A stretch of DNA of 27,614 bases, taken from positions 1-27,614 of the forward strand of contig CALDHX010000089.1 in NCBI GenBank assembly GCA_937901525.1. The letters are read 5' to 3'. This DNA is from an uncultured Bacteroidales bacterium. GTDB lineage: Bacteria; Bacteroidota; Bacteroidia; Bacteroidales; P3. Under the pieces are notes generated by a model. The model saw nothing but the letters and a program-made list of their open reading frames with translations, was not told the DNA's origin and did not search any database. This document shows, in pieces, positions 15,104 through 23,503 of the stretch; position 1 is the first letter of the stretch; every line of letters starts with the position of its first letter. A program made the position numbers and the translations under genes.

Positions 15104-17071
15104 ATGAATACAGAAAGTATTACAATTTCAAACGAAGAATTGAAATTTTACAATCAATTAGCTAAGCAATTTCCAACCTTGCAAGCAGCAAGCACCGAAA
15201 TAATTAAGCTAAAAGCAATTCTTTTATTGCCAAAAGGAACAGAACACTTCGTAACAGATATTCACGGAGAGTACGATACGTTTAATCATATTTTGTCTAA
15301 CGCCTCAGGAGCAGTGAAAAGAAAAATTGATGACGTGTTTGGACACTCTATTTCAATAGCAGAAAAAAATCAATTAGCAACAATTATTTACTATCCCGTT
15401 GATAAACTCTCTCAATTAAAGAGTAAGGGAGTTGTAAACGAAGAATGGTACAGACTTACTTTGAATAAATTGGTAAGAGTAGCACGTCAAGTAGCCAAAA
15501 AGTACACTCGCTCAAAGGTTCGTAAGGCTATGGATAGCGAATACGCATTTATAATAGATGAATTGTTGAACGAAACAGATTCCGATAAGCAAGCATACTA
15601 CGATTCAATAGTTGAAAGTATTGTTGATTTGAAACGTTCCGACAAATTCATAGAATCTATTTGCGGATTCATAAAAAGAATGCTTATTGATAGACTTCAC
15701 GTAATTGGAGACATATTTGACCGTGGTCCAAGAGCGGCAGACGTAATGGAACTCTTGAAAAATCATCACGCTTGCGATGTTCAATGGGGAAATCACGACA
15801 TTATATGGATGGGAGCAGCGTGTGGAAATAAATTTGACGTAGCAGAAGTAATTAGATTGACAGCAAGATATGGTTCGGTTGATACAATCGAAGACGATTA
15901 TGGCATAAACCTAATGCCACTTGTAACTTTCGCTTTGAAAACCTATGAAAACGACCCTGCAATTCCATTTGTGCCAAAAGGAACAAAAGAAGAAAACTAT
16001 CAAGATGCAAATGTGCGTTTGATGACAGTAATACATAAAGCAATAGCAGTAATAAGTTTCAAATTAGAAGGACAACTTGTGATGCGAAATCCAAATTTCG
16101 ATATGTCGCATCGTCTATTGCTTGATAAAATCGACTATGAAAAAGGAACAATTCACCTTGATGGCAAAGACTATGAACTAAAAGACGCATATTATCCAAC
16201 AATTGACCCAAAAGACCCTTACAAACTAACAGACGAAGAAGAGGAAGTGATAGAAAAAATAAGACAATCATTCCTTAACTCACGCCGTTTGCAAAGCGAT
16301 GTATCATTCTTGTTCTCAAATGGTGGAGTTTATTCGGTTTGCAACAACACATTGATGCTTCATGGTTGCATTCCAATGAAAAATGAAACCGAATTTAAAG
16401 AATTTAACCACAAAGGAAAAATGGTAAAAGGCAAAGAACTACTTGATTGCTTAGAACAAACCGTTAGAAATGTGTGGGTGAATCGTTTTAATCAAACAAA
16501 CGATGACAGAGACTATTTTTGGTATTTGTGGTGTGGTGCTTGCTCGCCAATTTTTGGTAAACACCGAATGGCAACCTTTGAACGCTACCTAATAGATGCA
16601 AAAGAACAACAAGCAGAAATATTAGATAAATACTACACTTATAGAAACGATGTAGCCTTTTGCGAAAGAATTTTAGCCGAATTTGGACTTCATAACGAAA
16701 AAGCAAGAATTGTAAACGGACACGTGCCAGTTAAAGTGAAGAAAGGCGAAAGTCCAATAATGGCAAATGGCAGATTGCTTGTAATAGACGGCGGAATGTC
16801 AAAAGCATATCAAAAAGAAACAGGAATAGGTGGCTACACTTTGGTATCAGGGTCAAGCCGTTTGTTCTTAGTTGAGCACGAACCATTCTCATCTCCACAA
16901 GAATCAATAGAAAATGAAAGCGATATTATTTCAAAGAACTATTTGATAGAACAAAGAACAGAAAATATCCTAATAGGCGACACAGAACTCGGAGACGAAT
17001 TAAGAGAACAAATCGCCAACCTAAAGAAACTTATTTACGCCTTCAACGAAGGATTGGTAAAAGAGAGATAA
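15104..17071 (+). CDS. fbp: Fructose-1,6-bisphosphatase, class III
   Basis: 655 residues, the usual length of the large class III (Firmicutes-type) FBPase, also found in Bacteroidales. Metallophosphoesterase motifs bind the two metals: TDIHGEYDTF (Asp52, His54), GDIFDRGPR (202-210) and GNHDIIWMG (229-237). A C-terminal segment contains GHVPVKVKKGESP, and VIDGGMSKAYQ lies near residue 560. It hydrolyses fructose-1,6-bisphosphate to fructose-6-phosphate for gluconeogenesis. It starts 14 bases after the MurL-MurD2 fusion and is followed by a strong bidirectional terminator. A link with its neighbours, supplying fructose-6-phosphate for UDP-amino sugars, is possible but speculative. Confidence 0.96.
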   Translation: MNTESITISNEELKFYNQLAKQFPTLQAASTEIIKLKAILLLPKGTEHFVTDIHGEYDTFNHILSNASGAVKRKIDDVFGHSISIAEKNQLATIIYYPVDKLSQLKSKGVVNEEWYRLTLNKLVRVARQVAKKYTRSKVRKAMDSEYAFIIDELLNETDSDKQAYYDSIVESIVDLKRSDKFIESICGFIKRMLIDRLHVIGDIFDRGPRAADVMELLKNHHACDVQWGNHDIIWMGAACGNKFDVAEVIRLTARYGSVDTIEDDYGINLMPLVTFALKTYENDPAIPFVPKGTKEENYQDANVRLMTVIHKAIAVISFKLEGQLVMRNPNFDMSHRLLLDKIDYEKGTIHLDGKDYELKDAYYPTIDPKDPYKLTDEEEEVIEKIRQSFLNSRRLQSDVSFLFSNGGVYSVCNNTLMLHGCIPMKNETEFKEFNHKGKMVKGKELLDCLEQTVRNVWVNRFNQTNDDRDYFWYLWCGACSPIFGKHRMATFERYLIDAKEQQAEILDKYYTYRNDVAFCERILAEFGLHNEKARIVNGHVPVKVKKGESPIMANGRLLVIDGGMSKAYQKETGIGGYTLVSGSSRLFLVEHEPFSSPQESIENESDIISKNYLIEQRTENILIGDTELGDELREQIANLKKLIYAFNEGLVKER

Positions 17072-17101
17072 GAGAAAAATAAAACAAAGAAATAAAAAAA
17101 T

Positions 17102-17148
17102 AAAACGCTCGTTTGTCAAAATATTTCTAAGACTCACGAGCGTTTTTC
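17102..17148. terminator. Bidirectional terminator between fbp and the 17169 gene
   Basis: Eleven-base inverted repeat AAAACGCTCGT (17102-17112) / ACGAGCGTTTT (17136-17146), with T-runs on either strand. It lies between convergent genes (fbp on plus; the gene ending at 17169 on minus) and can serve both. Confidence 0.85.
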
Positions 17149-17168
17149 TTTGAACATTATTACACGAA

Positions 17169-17609
17169 CTAATAAATTCGCCAAATTCCTCTATCGTCTC
17201 TATCTATACTCCATTGAACTTGCCAACATCTTCCGTTAAATTTATCTAATAAAATAAAGTTGTACATATTTTGTGTTTTGTGAAGTTCAAATCTTCCACA
17301 AATGTTAGCATCTCCAAACACTTGTTGAATAGAACTAAGTTCCGTTTCAAATCGATATTCTGAACCTTTTGTAGAATATTGTACTTGCCAAATTTGCCCA
17401 GTTGCTGTATTTAGTTTTAAAAATGTCCACATGTTATCAGTAGGATAAAGTTTATAGCAAGGTTCTCTTAATTGCTCAATATAAGTGTCTAAATATTGAA
17501 ATATTATACTATCTTTTGATGATATTACCTCTTGTTTATTTTGAGGTTTTTGTGCAATTACTGCTGACGAAAGTAAAATTGTGAAAAATAAAGTAACGAT
17601 TTTTTTCAT
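17169..17609 (-). CDS. Exported hypothetical protein with duplicated WQVQ repeat
   Basis: 146 residues with a signal peptide (cleavage near AVIAQ) and no lipobox, so probably periplasmic. The mature part is built from two copies of a ~28-residue unit: residues 52-79 (LYPTDNMWTFLKLNT, then GQIWQVQYS) and 106-134 (LHKTQNMYNFILLDK, then GRCWQVQWS). The shared pattern is Thr-x-Asn-Met-aromatic, then Leu-Asp/Asn, Gly-x-x-Trp-Gln-Val-Gln-aromatic-Ser, which looks like a pair of beta hairpins. I recall similar short exported proteins in Bacteroidales but no assigned function. It is monocistronic, convergent with fbp. No consensus promoter was found upstream. Confidence 0.75.
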   Translation of the reverse strand: MKKIVTLFFTILLSSAVIAQKPQNKQEVISSKDSIIFQYLDTYIEQLREPCYKLYPTDNMWTFLKLNTATGQIWQVQYSTKGSEYRFETELSSIQQVFGDANICGRFELHKTQNMYNFILLDKFNGRCWQVQWSIDRDDRGIWRIY

Positions 17610-17712
17610 GTTTATTAGTTTTTAATTAATATCTTATTTTTTTAGTTAGGTTCTAAATGATATAATGTTGTGAAATTCTTTTACGAAAAATTGATAAAAT
17701 GGTTGCTTTGTT

Positions 17713-17743
17713 TTTGCTATTTTTTGAAGATTTTGTATATTTG
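17713..17743 (+). promoter_or_regulatory. Promoter for the 17775 gene
   Basis: TTTG at 17713-17716, a 19-base spacer and TATATTTG at 17736-17743 match the Bacteroidota consensus, about 30 bases ahead of the ATG at 17775. The rest of the 165-base region between the divergent genes is AT-rich with nothing else recognisable. Confidence 0.75.
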
Positions 17744-17774
17744 TAGGTGATGTTTAATTTAAATTTAAAAGGTT

Positions 17775-18473
17775 ATGAGAAAAATTGTACTCTTATTGCT
17801 TGTAGTTGTTTTGTTGATTAGTGCATATTTTACTTTTAGTAAGCAAGAACAAGTAACGGAAAAAGAAAATGTTGAAAAATCAAAGCAAGATGTTGTTGCA
17901 CAGAAAGTGGAAGCGGAAGAAATAACTCCGGTTTCGCAAAGTGATGTTACTTTGTTTAAGGGTATTGCTATTGATGGTACAAAAGAACGAATGGTTAAGG
18001 CTTTGAAAAAACAGGGATTCAAAGAAAGTAACGAGGATTTAAGATTTTTGAGAACGGGTTTTTATGGTCTTGAATCGGGAGAGCTGTTAAGTGGTGAATT
18101 TAATGGAATGCAGGTTATTGTTTCTATTATTGAAAATAAAGGAAAGGTGTGTGGAATAGGTGTTATTGAGAATTTGAGACGAAATGAGGCTCAAATAAAA
18201 CGTGCTTTCAATGACCTTGTTGAGCAATTCAATAATCACAAGAATTATAAGCCGTATAAGGAAAATCAAAAGATAAGTGCAAGTGAAGATATTGCCTTTG
18301 GTCTTTCTATTTATAATAAAGAATATCGAGCAATCTTTTATCAAAAAGGATTAGATGGACAAGCCTCAGAGAAAAGAAAGGTTGAGGTTTCTTTATGTAA
18401 AGATGGTAGCGATTATCGTCTTTTAATTTATTATGAAAATGGTTTTAATGCGGCAGATGGTAGTGATTTGTAG
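17775..18473 (+). CDS. Membrane-anchored or exported hypothetical protein
   Basis: 232 residues. An N-terminal hydrophobic segment (residues 4-21) without an obvious cleavage site suggests a signal anchor, followed by a charged Glu/Lys/Val-rich linker (about 22-55). A globular domain follows, beginning FKGIAIDGTKERMVKALKKQGF, a phrase I recall from uncharacterised Bacteroidales proteins. The remainder alternates predicted strands and helices (VIVSIIENKGKVCGIGV, and near the end VEVSLCKDGSDYRLLIYY). No catalytic motif recognised. It is a single-gene unit with a good promoter, ending at a hairpin shared with the convergent DUF1015 gene. It probably faces the periplasm. Confidence 0.7.
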   Translation: MRKIVLLLLVVVLLISAYFTFSKQEQVTEKENVEKSKQDVVAQKVEAEEITPVSQSDVTLFKGIAIDGTKERMVKALKKQGFKESNEDLRFLRTGFYGLESGELLSGEFNGMQVIVSIIENKGKVCGIGVIENLRRNEAQIKRAFNDLVEQFNNHKNYKPYKENQKISASEDIAFGLSIYNKEYRAIFYQKGLDGQASEKRKVEVSLCKDGSDYRLLIYYENGFNAADGSDL

Positions 18474-18493
18474 ATTGGGAATTAAATAATAAA

Positions 18494-18519
18494 AGGCGAT
18501 TGAATTGAATCAATCGCCT
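18494..18519 (-). terminator. Terminator for the DUF1015 gene
   Basis: Ten-base perfect inverted repeat AGGCGATTGA (18494-18503) / TCAATCGCCT (18510-18519) with a six-base loop. On the minus strand it is followed by TTTTATTATTT, a proper U-run. On the plus strand no T-run follows, so it is a weaker stop for the 17775 gene. Confidence 0.75.
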
Positions 18520-18550
18520 AATGTAAATATAAAAGAATTATGAAAAAAAA

Positions 18551-19804
18551 TTAAATTAATTCATGTATTACTAATCCTGAACGTAATTTTGGTTCGAACC
18601 AAGTTGTTTTTGGAGGCATGATATTTCCTGAATCAGCTATGTTGATAAGTTGTTGCATTGATACTGCATATAATGCAAATGCTACTTTCATTTCTCCATT
18701 ATCTACTCTTCTTTGTAGTTCGCCAAGTCCTCTGATACCTCCTACGAAATCGATTCTCTTAGATGTTCTTAGGTCTTTTATGTCTAATACTTTATCAAGC
18801 ACGTTGTTTGAAAGGATTGTTACGTCTAATACTCCGATTGGGTCGTTATCATCGTAAGTTCCTTCTTTTGCTGTCATTTTGTACCATTCTCCACCTAAGT
18901 ACATTGAGAATTCGTGTAGTTTTGCTGGTTTGTAGATTTCTTTTCCTGCTTTTTCTACTACGAATGTGTCGTTAAGTTTTGCAAGGAATTCTTCTTCTGT
19001 CAATCCATTAAGGTCTTTTACTACGCGGTTGTAGTCAATGATTTTTAATTGTGAGTCTGGGAAGATTACAGCCATGAAATAGTTATATTCTTCGTTGCCT
19101 GTGTGATTTGGATTAGAGGCTCTTCTTTCTTGTCCTACTCTTGCTGCTGCTGCTGTACGGTGATGTCCGTCTGCAACATAAAGTGCTGGAATTTCTTTTT
19201 CAAATATTTCTTCTATTCTTGCAACTGTTTTTTCATCTTCTATTACCCAGAAAGTGTGTCCAAAGCCATCTTCTTTTGCAACGAAGTCATATACTGGTTT
19301 TTCGTTCTTTACGATGTTTTCTACTATTTGGTCAATTTCTTGGTGTGCAGGATATGCAAAGAAAACAGGTTCTACGTTTGCGTTTGTAATGTTTACGTGA
19401 ATCATTCTGTCGTCTTCTTTGTCTTTTCTTGTAAGTTCGTGTTTTTTGATTACGTTGTTGAAGTAATCATCAACGTGTGCACAGCCTACTATACCATATT
19501 GTGTTCTTCCGTCCATTGTTTGGGCGTAGATGTATAGTTTTGCTTTGTCGTCTTTTACTAACCAACCTTTTTGTTTAAAGTCATTGAAGTTTTCTACTAC
19601 TTTATCGTAAACTTCTTGTGAGTGTTCGTCTATTCCTTCTGCAAGGTCGATTTCTGCTTTTGTTACGTGAAGAAGAGAATATTGATTTCCGTCTGCTTCA
19701 ACTCTTGCTTCTGCTGAATTCATTACGTCGTATGGACGTGATGCTAATTGAGCCGCAATTTCTACTGGCGGTCTCAATCCTCTAAATGCTTTTACTCTTG
19801 ACAT
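18551..19804 (-). CDS. DUF1015 family protein
   Basis: 417 residues from the ATG at 19804, which opens with the family's start SRVKAFRGLRPP; an earlier in-frame ATG at 19855 lies inside the promoter and is rejected. Typical family blocks are RPYDVMNSAEAR, the conserved ADGHHRTAAAARVG motif, FMAVIFPDSQLKIIDYNRVVK, and DFVGGIRGLGELQRRV near the C-terminus. DUF1015 proteins are widespread in Bacteroidota and Clostridia, often near serine-biosynthesis genes, with no settled biochemical function known to me. The His-His-Arg motif suggests phosphate or nucleotide binding. Cytoplasmic. It is transcribed divergently from porW from an overlapping promoter. Confidence 0.9.
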   Translation of the reverse strand: MSRVKAFRGLRPPVEIAAQLASRPYDVMNSAEARVEADGNQYSLLHVTKAEIDLAEGIDEHSQEVYDKVVENFNDFKQKGWLVKDDKAKLYIYAQTMDGRTQYGIVGCAHVDDYFNNVIKKHELTRKDKEDDRMIHVNITNANVEPVFFAYPAHQEIDQIVENIVKNEKPVYDFVAKEDGFGHTFWVIEDEKTVARIEEIFEKEIPALYVADGHHRTAAAARVGQERRASNPNHTGNEEYNYFMAVIFPDSQLKIIDYNRVVKDLNGLTEEEFLAKLNDTFVVEKAGKEIYKPAKLHEFSMYLGGEWYKMTAKEGTYDDNDPIGVLDVTILSNNVLDKVLDIKDLRTSKRIDFVGGIRGLGELQRRVDNGEMKVAFALYAVSMQQLINIADSGNIMPPKTTWFEPKLRSGLVIHELI

Positions 19805-19848
19805 ATTTGTTGTTTTTTTATTTTTTATTATTAATAATTCAAAAAACT

Positions 19849-19882
19849 TTTGCAAATATAGGCATTTTTTTTACATTTGCAA
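19849..19882. promoter_or_regulatory. Overlapping divergent promoters DUF1015 / porW
   Basis: Plus strand: TTTG 19849-19852, a 19-base spacer, then TACATTTG 19872-19879. Minus strand: TTG 19882-19880, a 19-base spacer, then TATATTTG 19860-19853. Each -33 element directly abuts the -7 element of the opposite promoter, so two polymerases could not occupy the site together. Confidence 0.75.
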
Positions 19883-19902
19883 TTTATTTAAAGGAATTGA
19901 CA

Positions 19903-22641
19903 TTGAAAACTAATAATAAAATAAAGATATGCCTTTTGATTTTTGTGGTTGTAATTGTGCTTTCGGCTTGTTCAACTACGAAAGATAAATGGATAAATCG
20001 TCAGTATAATAGTGTGGTTGCTCATTATAATGCTTGGTGGAATGGAAACGAGGCGTTAAAGGAGGCAGTCAAGACTTTGGATAAGAGTCATAAAGATGAT
20101 TTTACAAAAATTCTTCCTATTTATAAGCTTGGTTCAAAGGAAAATGTTGCTTCTATAAAGTCAAATACTGATAGAGCAATAGAAAAGGGTAGCAAGGTTA
20201 TTCAAAAATATTCAATGAAGTTTTCTGGTGTGGAGAAAAATCCACAGATAGATGATGCTTATTTGTTAATGGGTAAAGCTTGTTTTTATTCTCAGGATTA
20301 TGTGGCAGCTTTGGCAACGTTTAATCTTTTGATTGCTCAATATAAAGATAGAAAAGAAAGTTATGAGCCTATGATTTGGGCAGCTTTGACTAATTCTAAG
20401 ATGGGAAATCATAGTGAATGTGATATTTTGCTTGATCAAGTCAAGAGTAAGATAGATGAAGGCGCTGCTCCAAGGAATTTAAGCAATTTTATGAATCTTG
20501 TTTATGCGGAAAATGCGTTGAGTCAAGGTAAGAATGCTCTTGCGATGGAGTATTTCAATAAGAGAAAGTTCACTTTGTTTGACAAATCTTTGAATACTCG
20601 CTTGATGTTTATAAAAGGGCAGATTTATCAAAAAGCAGATGAGTTTGATCAAGCGACAAAATTGTATAAAAAAGTAGCACGCCGAGCAGGAGATTATGAG
20701 ATGGAGTTTGCTTCTCGTCTAAATATAGCTATGTGTTACGACCCAAAGAAGAATAGTAGTAAACCTATAATTTCACGTTTGGAAAAAATGTTGGAAGACA
20801 AAAAGAATGTGGAATATAAAGACCAAGTTTATTACGCTTTAGGGGAGGTTTATTTCAGAGATAAGAATGTTGATAAAGCGTGTTTACAATGGGAAGAAAG
20901 TTCTGCTGCTTCTACTACAAATAAGATTCAAAAAATAAACTCTTGTTTAAGAGCTGCGGATACTTATTTTGAGTTATTGGAAAAATATGAAAGAGCTCAA
21001 ATGTATTATGATACAGCTCTTGATGTAATGCCTAAGGATTATCCTTCTTATAAAACAATTGAAAGTCGTCAAAAGGTACTTACAAATTTGGTTACTAATC
21101 TTCGTTGTGTTGAAAGATGGGATAGCTTGCTTGCAATGAGTGTTATGAGTGAGGCAGATTTGAATGCGAAGATAGATTCTTGGATTGCGGAGTATAAACG
21201 CATTCAAAAAGAAAAAGAAGAAGCAGCAAAAAAAGCACAAGCCTTGGCTGCAAGTATGGCAGGTATGACAAATTATTCGCAATTCAATAATAGAAATTCT
21301 TGGTATTTTTATAATAGTTCAACCGTTCAAGTAGGGCAGTTGGAATTTAGACGAATTTGGGGAGAAAGAAAATTAGAAGACAATTGGAGAATAAGTCATA
21401 AGGAAAGCGAATTTGAATTTGACGAAATGACAGAATTAGATGAGAATGGAAATCCAATAGATTCTACCTCATCAGGAAAAGGTGGTGGTAAGGTTGCAAG
21501 TAAGGACCCTGCAAGTAGAGAATATTACACAAAAGATATACCATTTTCGCAAGGGGCAAAAGACACTGCAAACGCAGAAATAGCAGAAGCGCTCTTAGCA
21601 GCAGGATATATTTACTATCAAGGATTAAATAATTACGGAAAAGCAATAGAAACCTTTTTAGAACTTCATAGAAGATACCCTCAACATAAGAATATCCTTC
21701 CTTCATCATATCATTTATATAGATTGTATGATAAAATAGGACAATATCCTAATTCTAATTTCTATAAAAATAAGATTCTACAAGAATATCCAGATAGTGA
21801 GTTTGCTATGATGATAAATAATCCGGATTATTGGGCAGAATTAGCAAAAAGCAATGAGAATGCAGAAAAAATGTATGCAGATGTCTATAATACATACTTG
21901 AAAGATAGATACGAAGAGACTATTGAGAAAAGTAAAATTGTAATAGATAGTCTGAAAATAGGGCCATATATTCCAAAACTATTGTATGTCCAAGCCTTAG
22001 CAAAGGGTAGAATTTACGGAATAGATACTTTGGCTATGGATTTGAACTTAATTCTTCATAATTACACAGAAAGTGAAATTGCACCTATGATAGAAAGTCA
22101 GTTAAAACACTTAGCTGCGGCATATCCTGATGGAAAAATAGACTTAACCTACACTCCAAAAGCAAAAGAGGAGCAAACCGAGGAAGGAAACAAAGAATCC
22201 TCGTCTGAAAAACAAAAAGAATCAAAAGATGATAAAGTAAATAAAGATGATATTCTTGATGCAGAAACCTTAGTGTTTAGATTCAGAGATATGAAGCATT
22301 ACTATGTTTTATTATTTGATGAAGATAAAATAGATGCAATAGAATTAGAAAAAAATATAAATGCTTATAACGATAGTTTGTTTGCCTCTAACAATTTAAA
22401 CACAATGGCAATGCTATTTACTATGACAAAACAAATGATAAGTGTAAGACAATTTGAAAACAAAGAAAAAGCTATGGAGTATTATCAAGCAATGAATAGT
22501 GAAAATTCGCCGCTTGTGAAATATGATGCAAAGAATTTTCAACATTTTGTTATATCAACACAAAACTATCCAACCTTTTATAATAGACAAAACATAGAAG
22601 CCTATTTGAAATTCTTTAAATTAATGTATTTAAAAAATTAA
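19903..22641 (+). CDS. porW: T9SS lipoprotein PorW/SprE family, TPR-rich
   Basis: About 912 residues from a TTG at 19903. TTG at 19897 is an alternative, and no in-frame ATG lies between the promoter (-7 at 19872-19879) and the signal peptide. The lipoprotein signal has lipobox LSAC followed by STTKD. The following WINRQYNSVVAHYNAWWNGNEAL and the DDFTKILPIYKLG block are typical of SprE (Flavobacterium) and PorW (Porphyromonas), which link the outer and inner parts of the type IX secretion machinery. TPR-like helical repeats fill about residues 100-420 and 550-720. A Lys/Glu/Ser-rich linker lies near 760-785 and an FxLLFDEDKIDA-like C-terminal domain ends it. It heads a close-packed eight-gene run. 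Codon choice changes sharply near 21,400 inside the gene. Confidence 0.85.
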   Translation: MKTNNKIKICLLIFVVVIVLSACSTTKDKWINRQYNSVVAHYNAWWNGNEALKEAVKTLDKSHKDDFTKILPIYKLGSKENVASIKSNTDRAIEKGSKVIQKYSMKFSGVEKNPQIDDAYLLMGKACFYSQDYVAALATFNLLIAQYKDRKESYEPMIWAALTNSKMGNHSECDILLDQVKSKIDEGAAPRNLSNFMNLVYAENALSQGKNALAMEYFNKRKFTLFDKSLNTRLMFIKGQIYQKADEFDQATKLYKKVARRAGDYEMEFASRLNIAMCYDPKKNSSKPIISRLEKMLEDKKNVEYKDQVYYALGEVYFRDKNVDKACLQWEESSAASTTNKIQKINSCLRAADTYFELLEKYERAQMYYDTALDVMPKDYPSYKTIESRQKVLTNLVTNLRCVERWDSLLAMSVMSEADLNAKIDSWIAEYKRIQKEKEEAAKKAQALAASMAGMTNYSQFNNRNSWYFYNSSTVQVGQLEFRRIWGERKLEDNWRISHKESEFEFDEMTELDENGNPIDSTSSGKGGGKVASKDPASREYYTKDIPFSQGAKDTANAEIAEALLAAGYIYYQGLNNYGKAIETFLELHRRYPQHKNILPSSYHLYRLYDKIGQYPNSNFYKNKILQEYPDSEFAMMINNPDYWAELAKSNENAEKMYADVYNTYLKDRYEETIEKSKIVIDSLKIGPYIPKLLYVQALAKGRIYGIDTLAMDLNLILHNYTESEIAPMIESQLKHLAAAYPDGKIDLTYTPKAKEEQTEEGNKESSSEKQKESKDDKVNKDDILDAETLVFRFRDMKHYYVLLFDEDKIDAIELEKNINAYNDSLFASNNLNTMAMLFTMTKQMISVRQFENKEKAMEYYQAMNSENSPLVKYDAKNFQHFVISTQNYPTFYNRQNIEAYLKFFKLMYLKN

Positions 22642-22648
22642 AATTAAT

Positions 22649-23080
22649 ATGAAATCAAGTTATTTATTATTTTACATTTCAAAACTTAGCATATTTGCAA
22701 TGTGCGTTTGTTTCATAAGTTTGTTTGCTCGATTTTTTGTGCCAACAGAATTTCTAAGTAGTAACCTTCCTTACTACATTATTATGTTTTACCTAACAAC
22801 AATGCTTTGTTATGTATTTCTTTACAAGAATAGAAAAACAAATTTCGTGCCAACATTTATGATAACTAAGATACTAAAATTTTTAGTTTATATATTTGTA
22901 ATGGTAATTGTGTTATTATTAGATGTAGAAACAAATGTTAAATTTGCAGTATCTTATTTAATAATTAGTTTCTTGTTTATAATATTTGATACAATAACAA
23001 TCAATCAATTATCAAGAAAAACAGTAGAAGAATCAAAACAATTAAAAAATAAAGACGAAAATGAGACTGAGATTAATTAA
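22649..23080 (+). CDS. Small polytopic membrane protein
   Basis: 143 residues with four predicted membrane helices (about 8-28, 39-57, 69-92 and 97-115) and a charged C-terminal tail (KQLKNKDENETEIN). No family recognised; size and topology recall small accessory membrane proteins such as AtpI, but there is no motif to support that. It begins 7 bases after porW and its 3' end overlaps the next gene by 20 bases, so it is very probably translated from the same message. Inner-membrane location inferred. Confidence 0.7.
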   Translation: MKSSYLLFYISKLSIFAMCVCFISLFARFFVPTEFLSSNLPYYIIMFYLTTMLCYVFLYKNRKTNFVPTFMITKILKFLVYIFVMVIVLLLDVETNVKFAVSYLIISFLFIIFDTITINQLSRKTVEESKQLKNKDENETEIN

Positions 23081-23492
23081 GAAAGCATCAGTATTATTGC
23101 TACTTAGTACAATGGTGTTTTGCTCTTGTCAAGAAGAGTTTCCACAAGACGATTTAATAGAAGGAAAATGGAAATTGGAAAGTGTAGTTAATGATGTGAA
23201 CGCACTTGATTGTGAAAAACAAGCTTACTTTGAATACACAAAATACGTGTATAATTCAGATGAACGCAAGCTTTTGAAGGTAAACTATTGTGATATTCCA
23301 GAAGATATACCAGAGGAAGAAAAACAACCTATTGTTATAGAAAATTATTACTCTATTTATTTGGATACACTAATAATAATAGATGAGAAACGCGACACAA
23401 AAAAATATGTAATTGAACATATAGATAAAGAATCAATGACCTTGATTGATAAGTATAATAATCCTACAAACTATGTAAGAGTAAAAGAATAA
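23061..23492 (+). CDS. Small lipoprotein, lipocalin-like
   Basis: 143 residues. A basic N-terminus and Leu-rich core lead to a lipobox ending at Cys23 (FCSC then QEEF). The mature protein begins LIEGKWKLESV, the phrasing that opens many Bacteroidales lipocalin-like lipoproteins (a G-x-W on the first strand), and then alternates short beta strands with acidic loops. Such proteins are usually tethered to the outer membrane; the ligand is unknown. The start overlaps the preceding membrane-protein gene by 20 bases in another frame, which suggests coupled translation. The lipobox is clear, the lipocalin assignment tentative. Confidence 0.75.
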   Translation: MRLRLIKKASVLLLLSTMVFCSCQEEFPQDDLIEGKWKLESVVNDVNALDCEKQAYFEYTKYVYNSDERKLLKVNYCDIPEDIPEEEKQPIVIENYYSIYLDTLIIIDEKRDTKKYVIEHIDKESMTLIDKYNNPTNYVRVKE

Positions 23493-23503
23493 TTTTTTTT
23501 GCT

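Noticed and set aside
19103..19537. Plus-strand 144-codon Cys/Phe-rich ORF
   Set aside because: Antisense to the well-supported DUF1015 gene; its odd composition is the complement of that gene's codons.
19786..19902. N-terminal extension of PorW from the ATG at 19786
   Set aside because: It would lie upstream of and across the promoter and put a spurious hydrophobic stretch before the lipoprotein signal.
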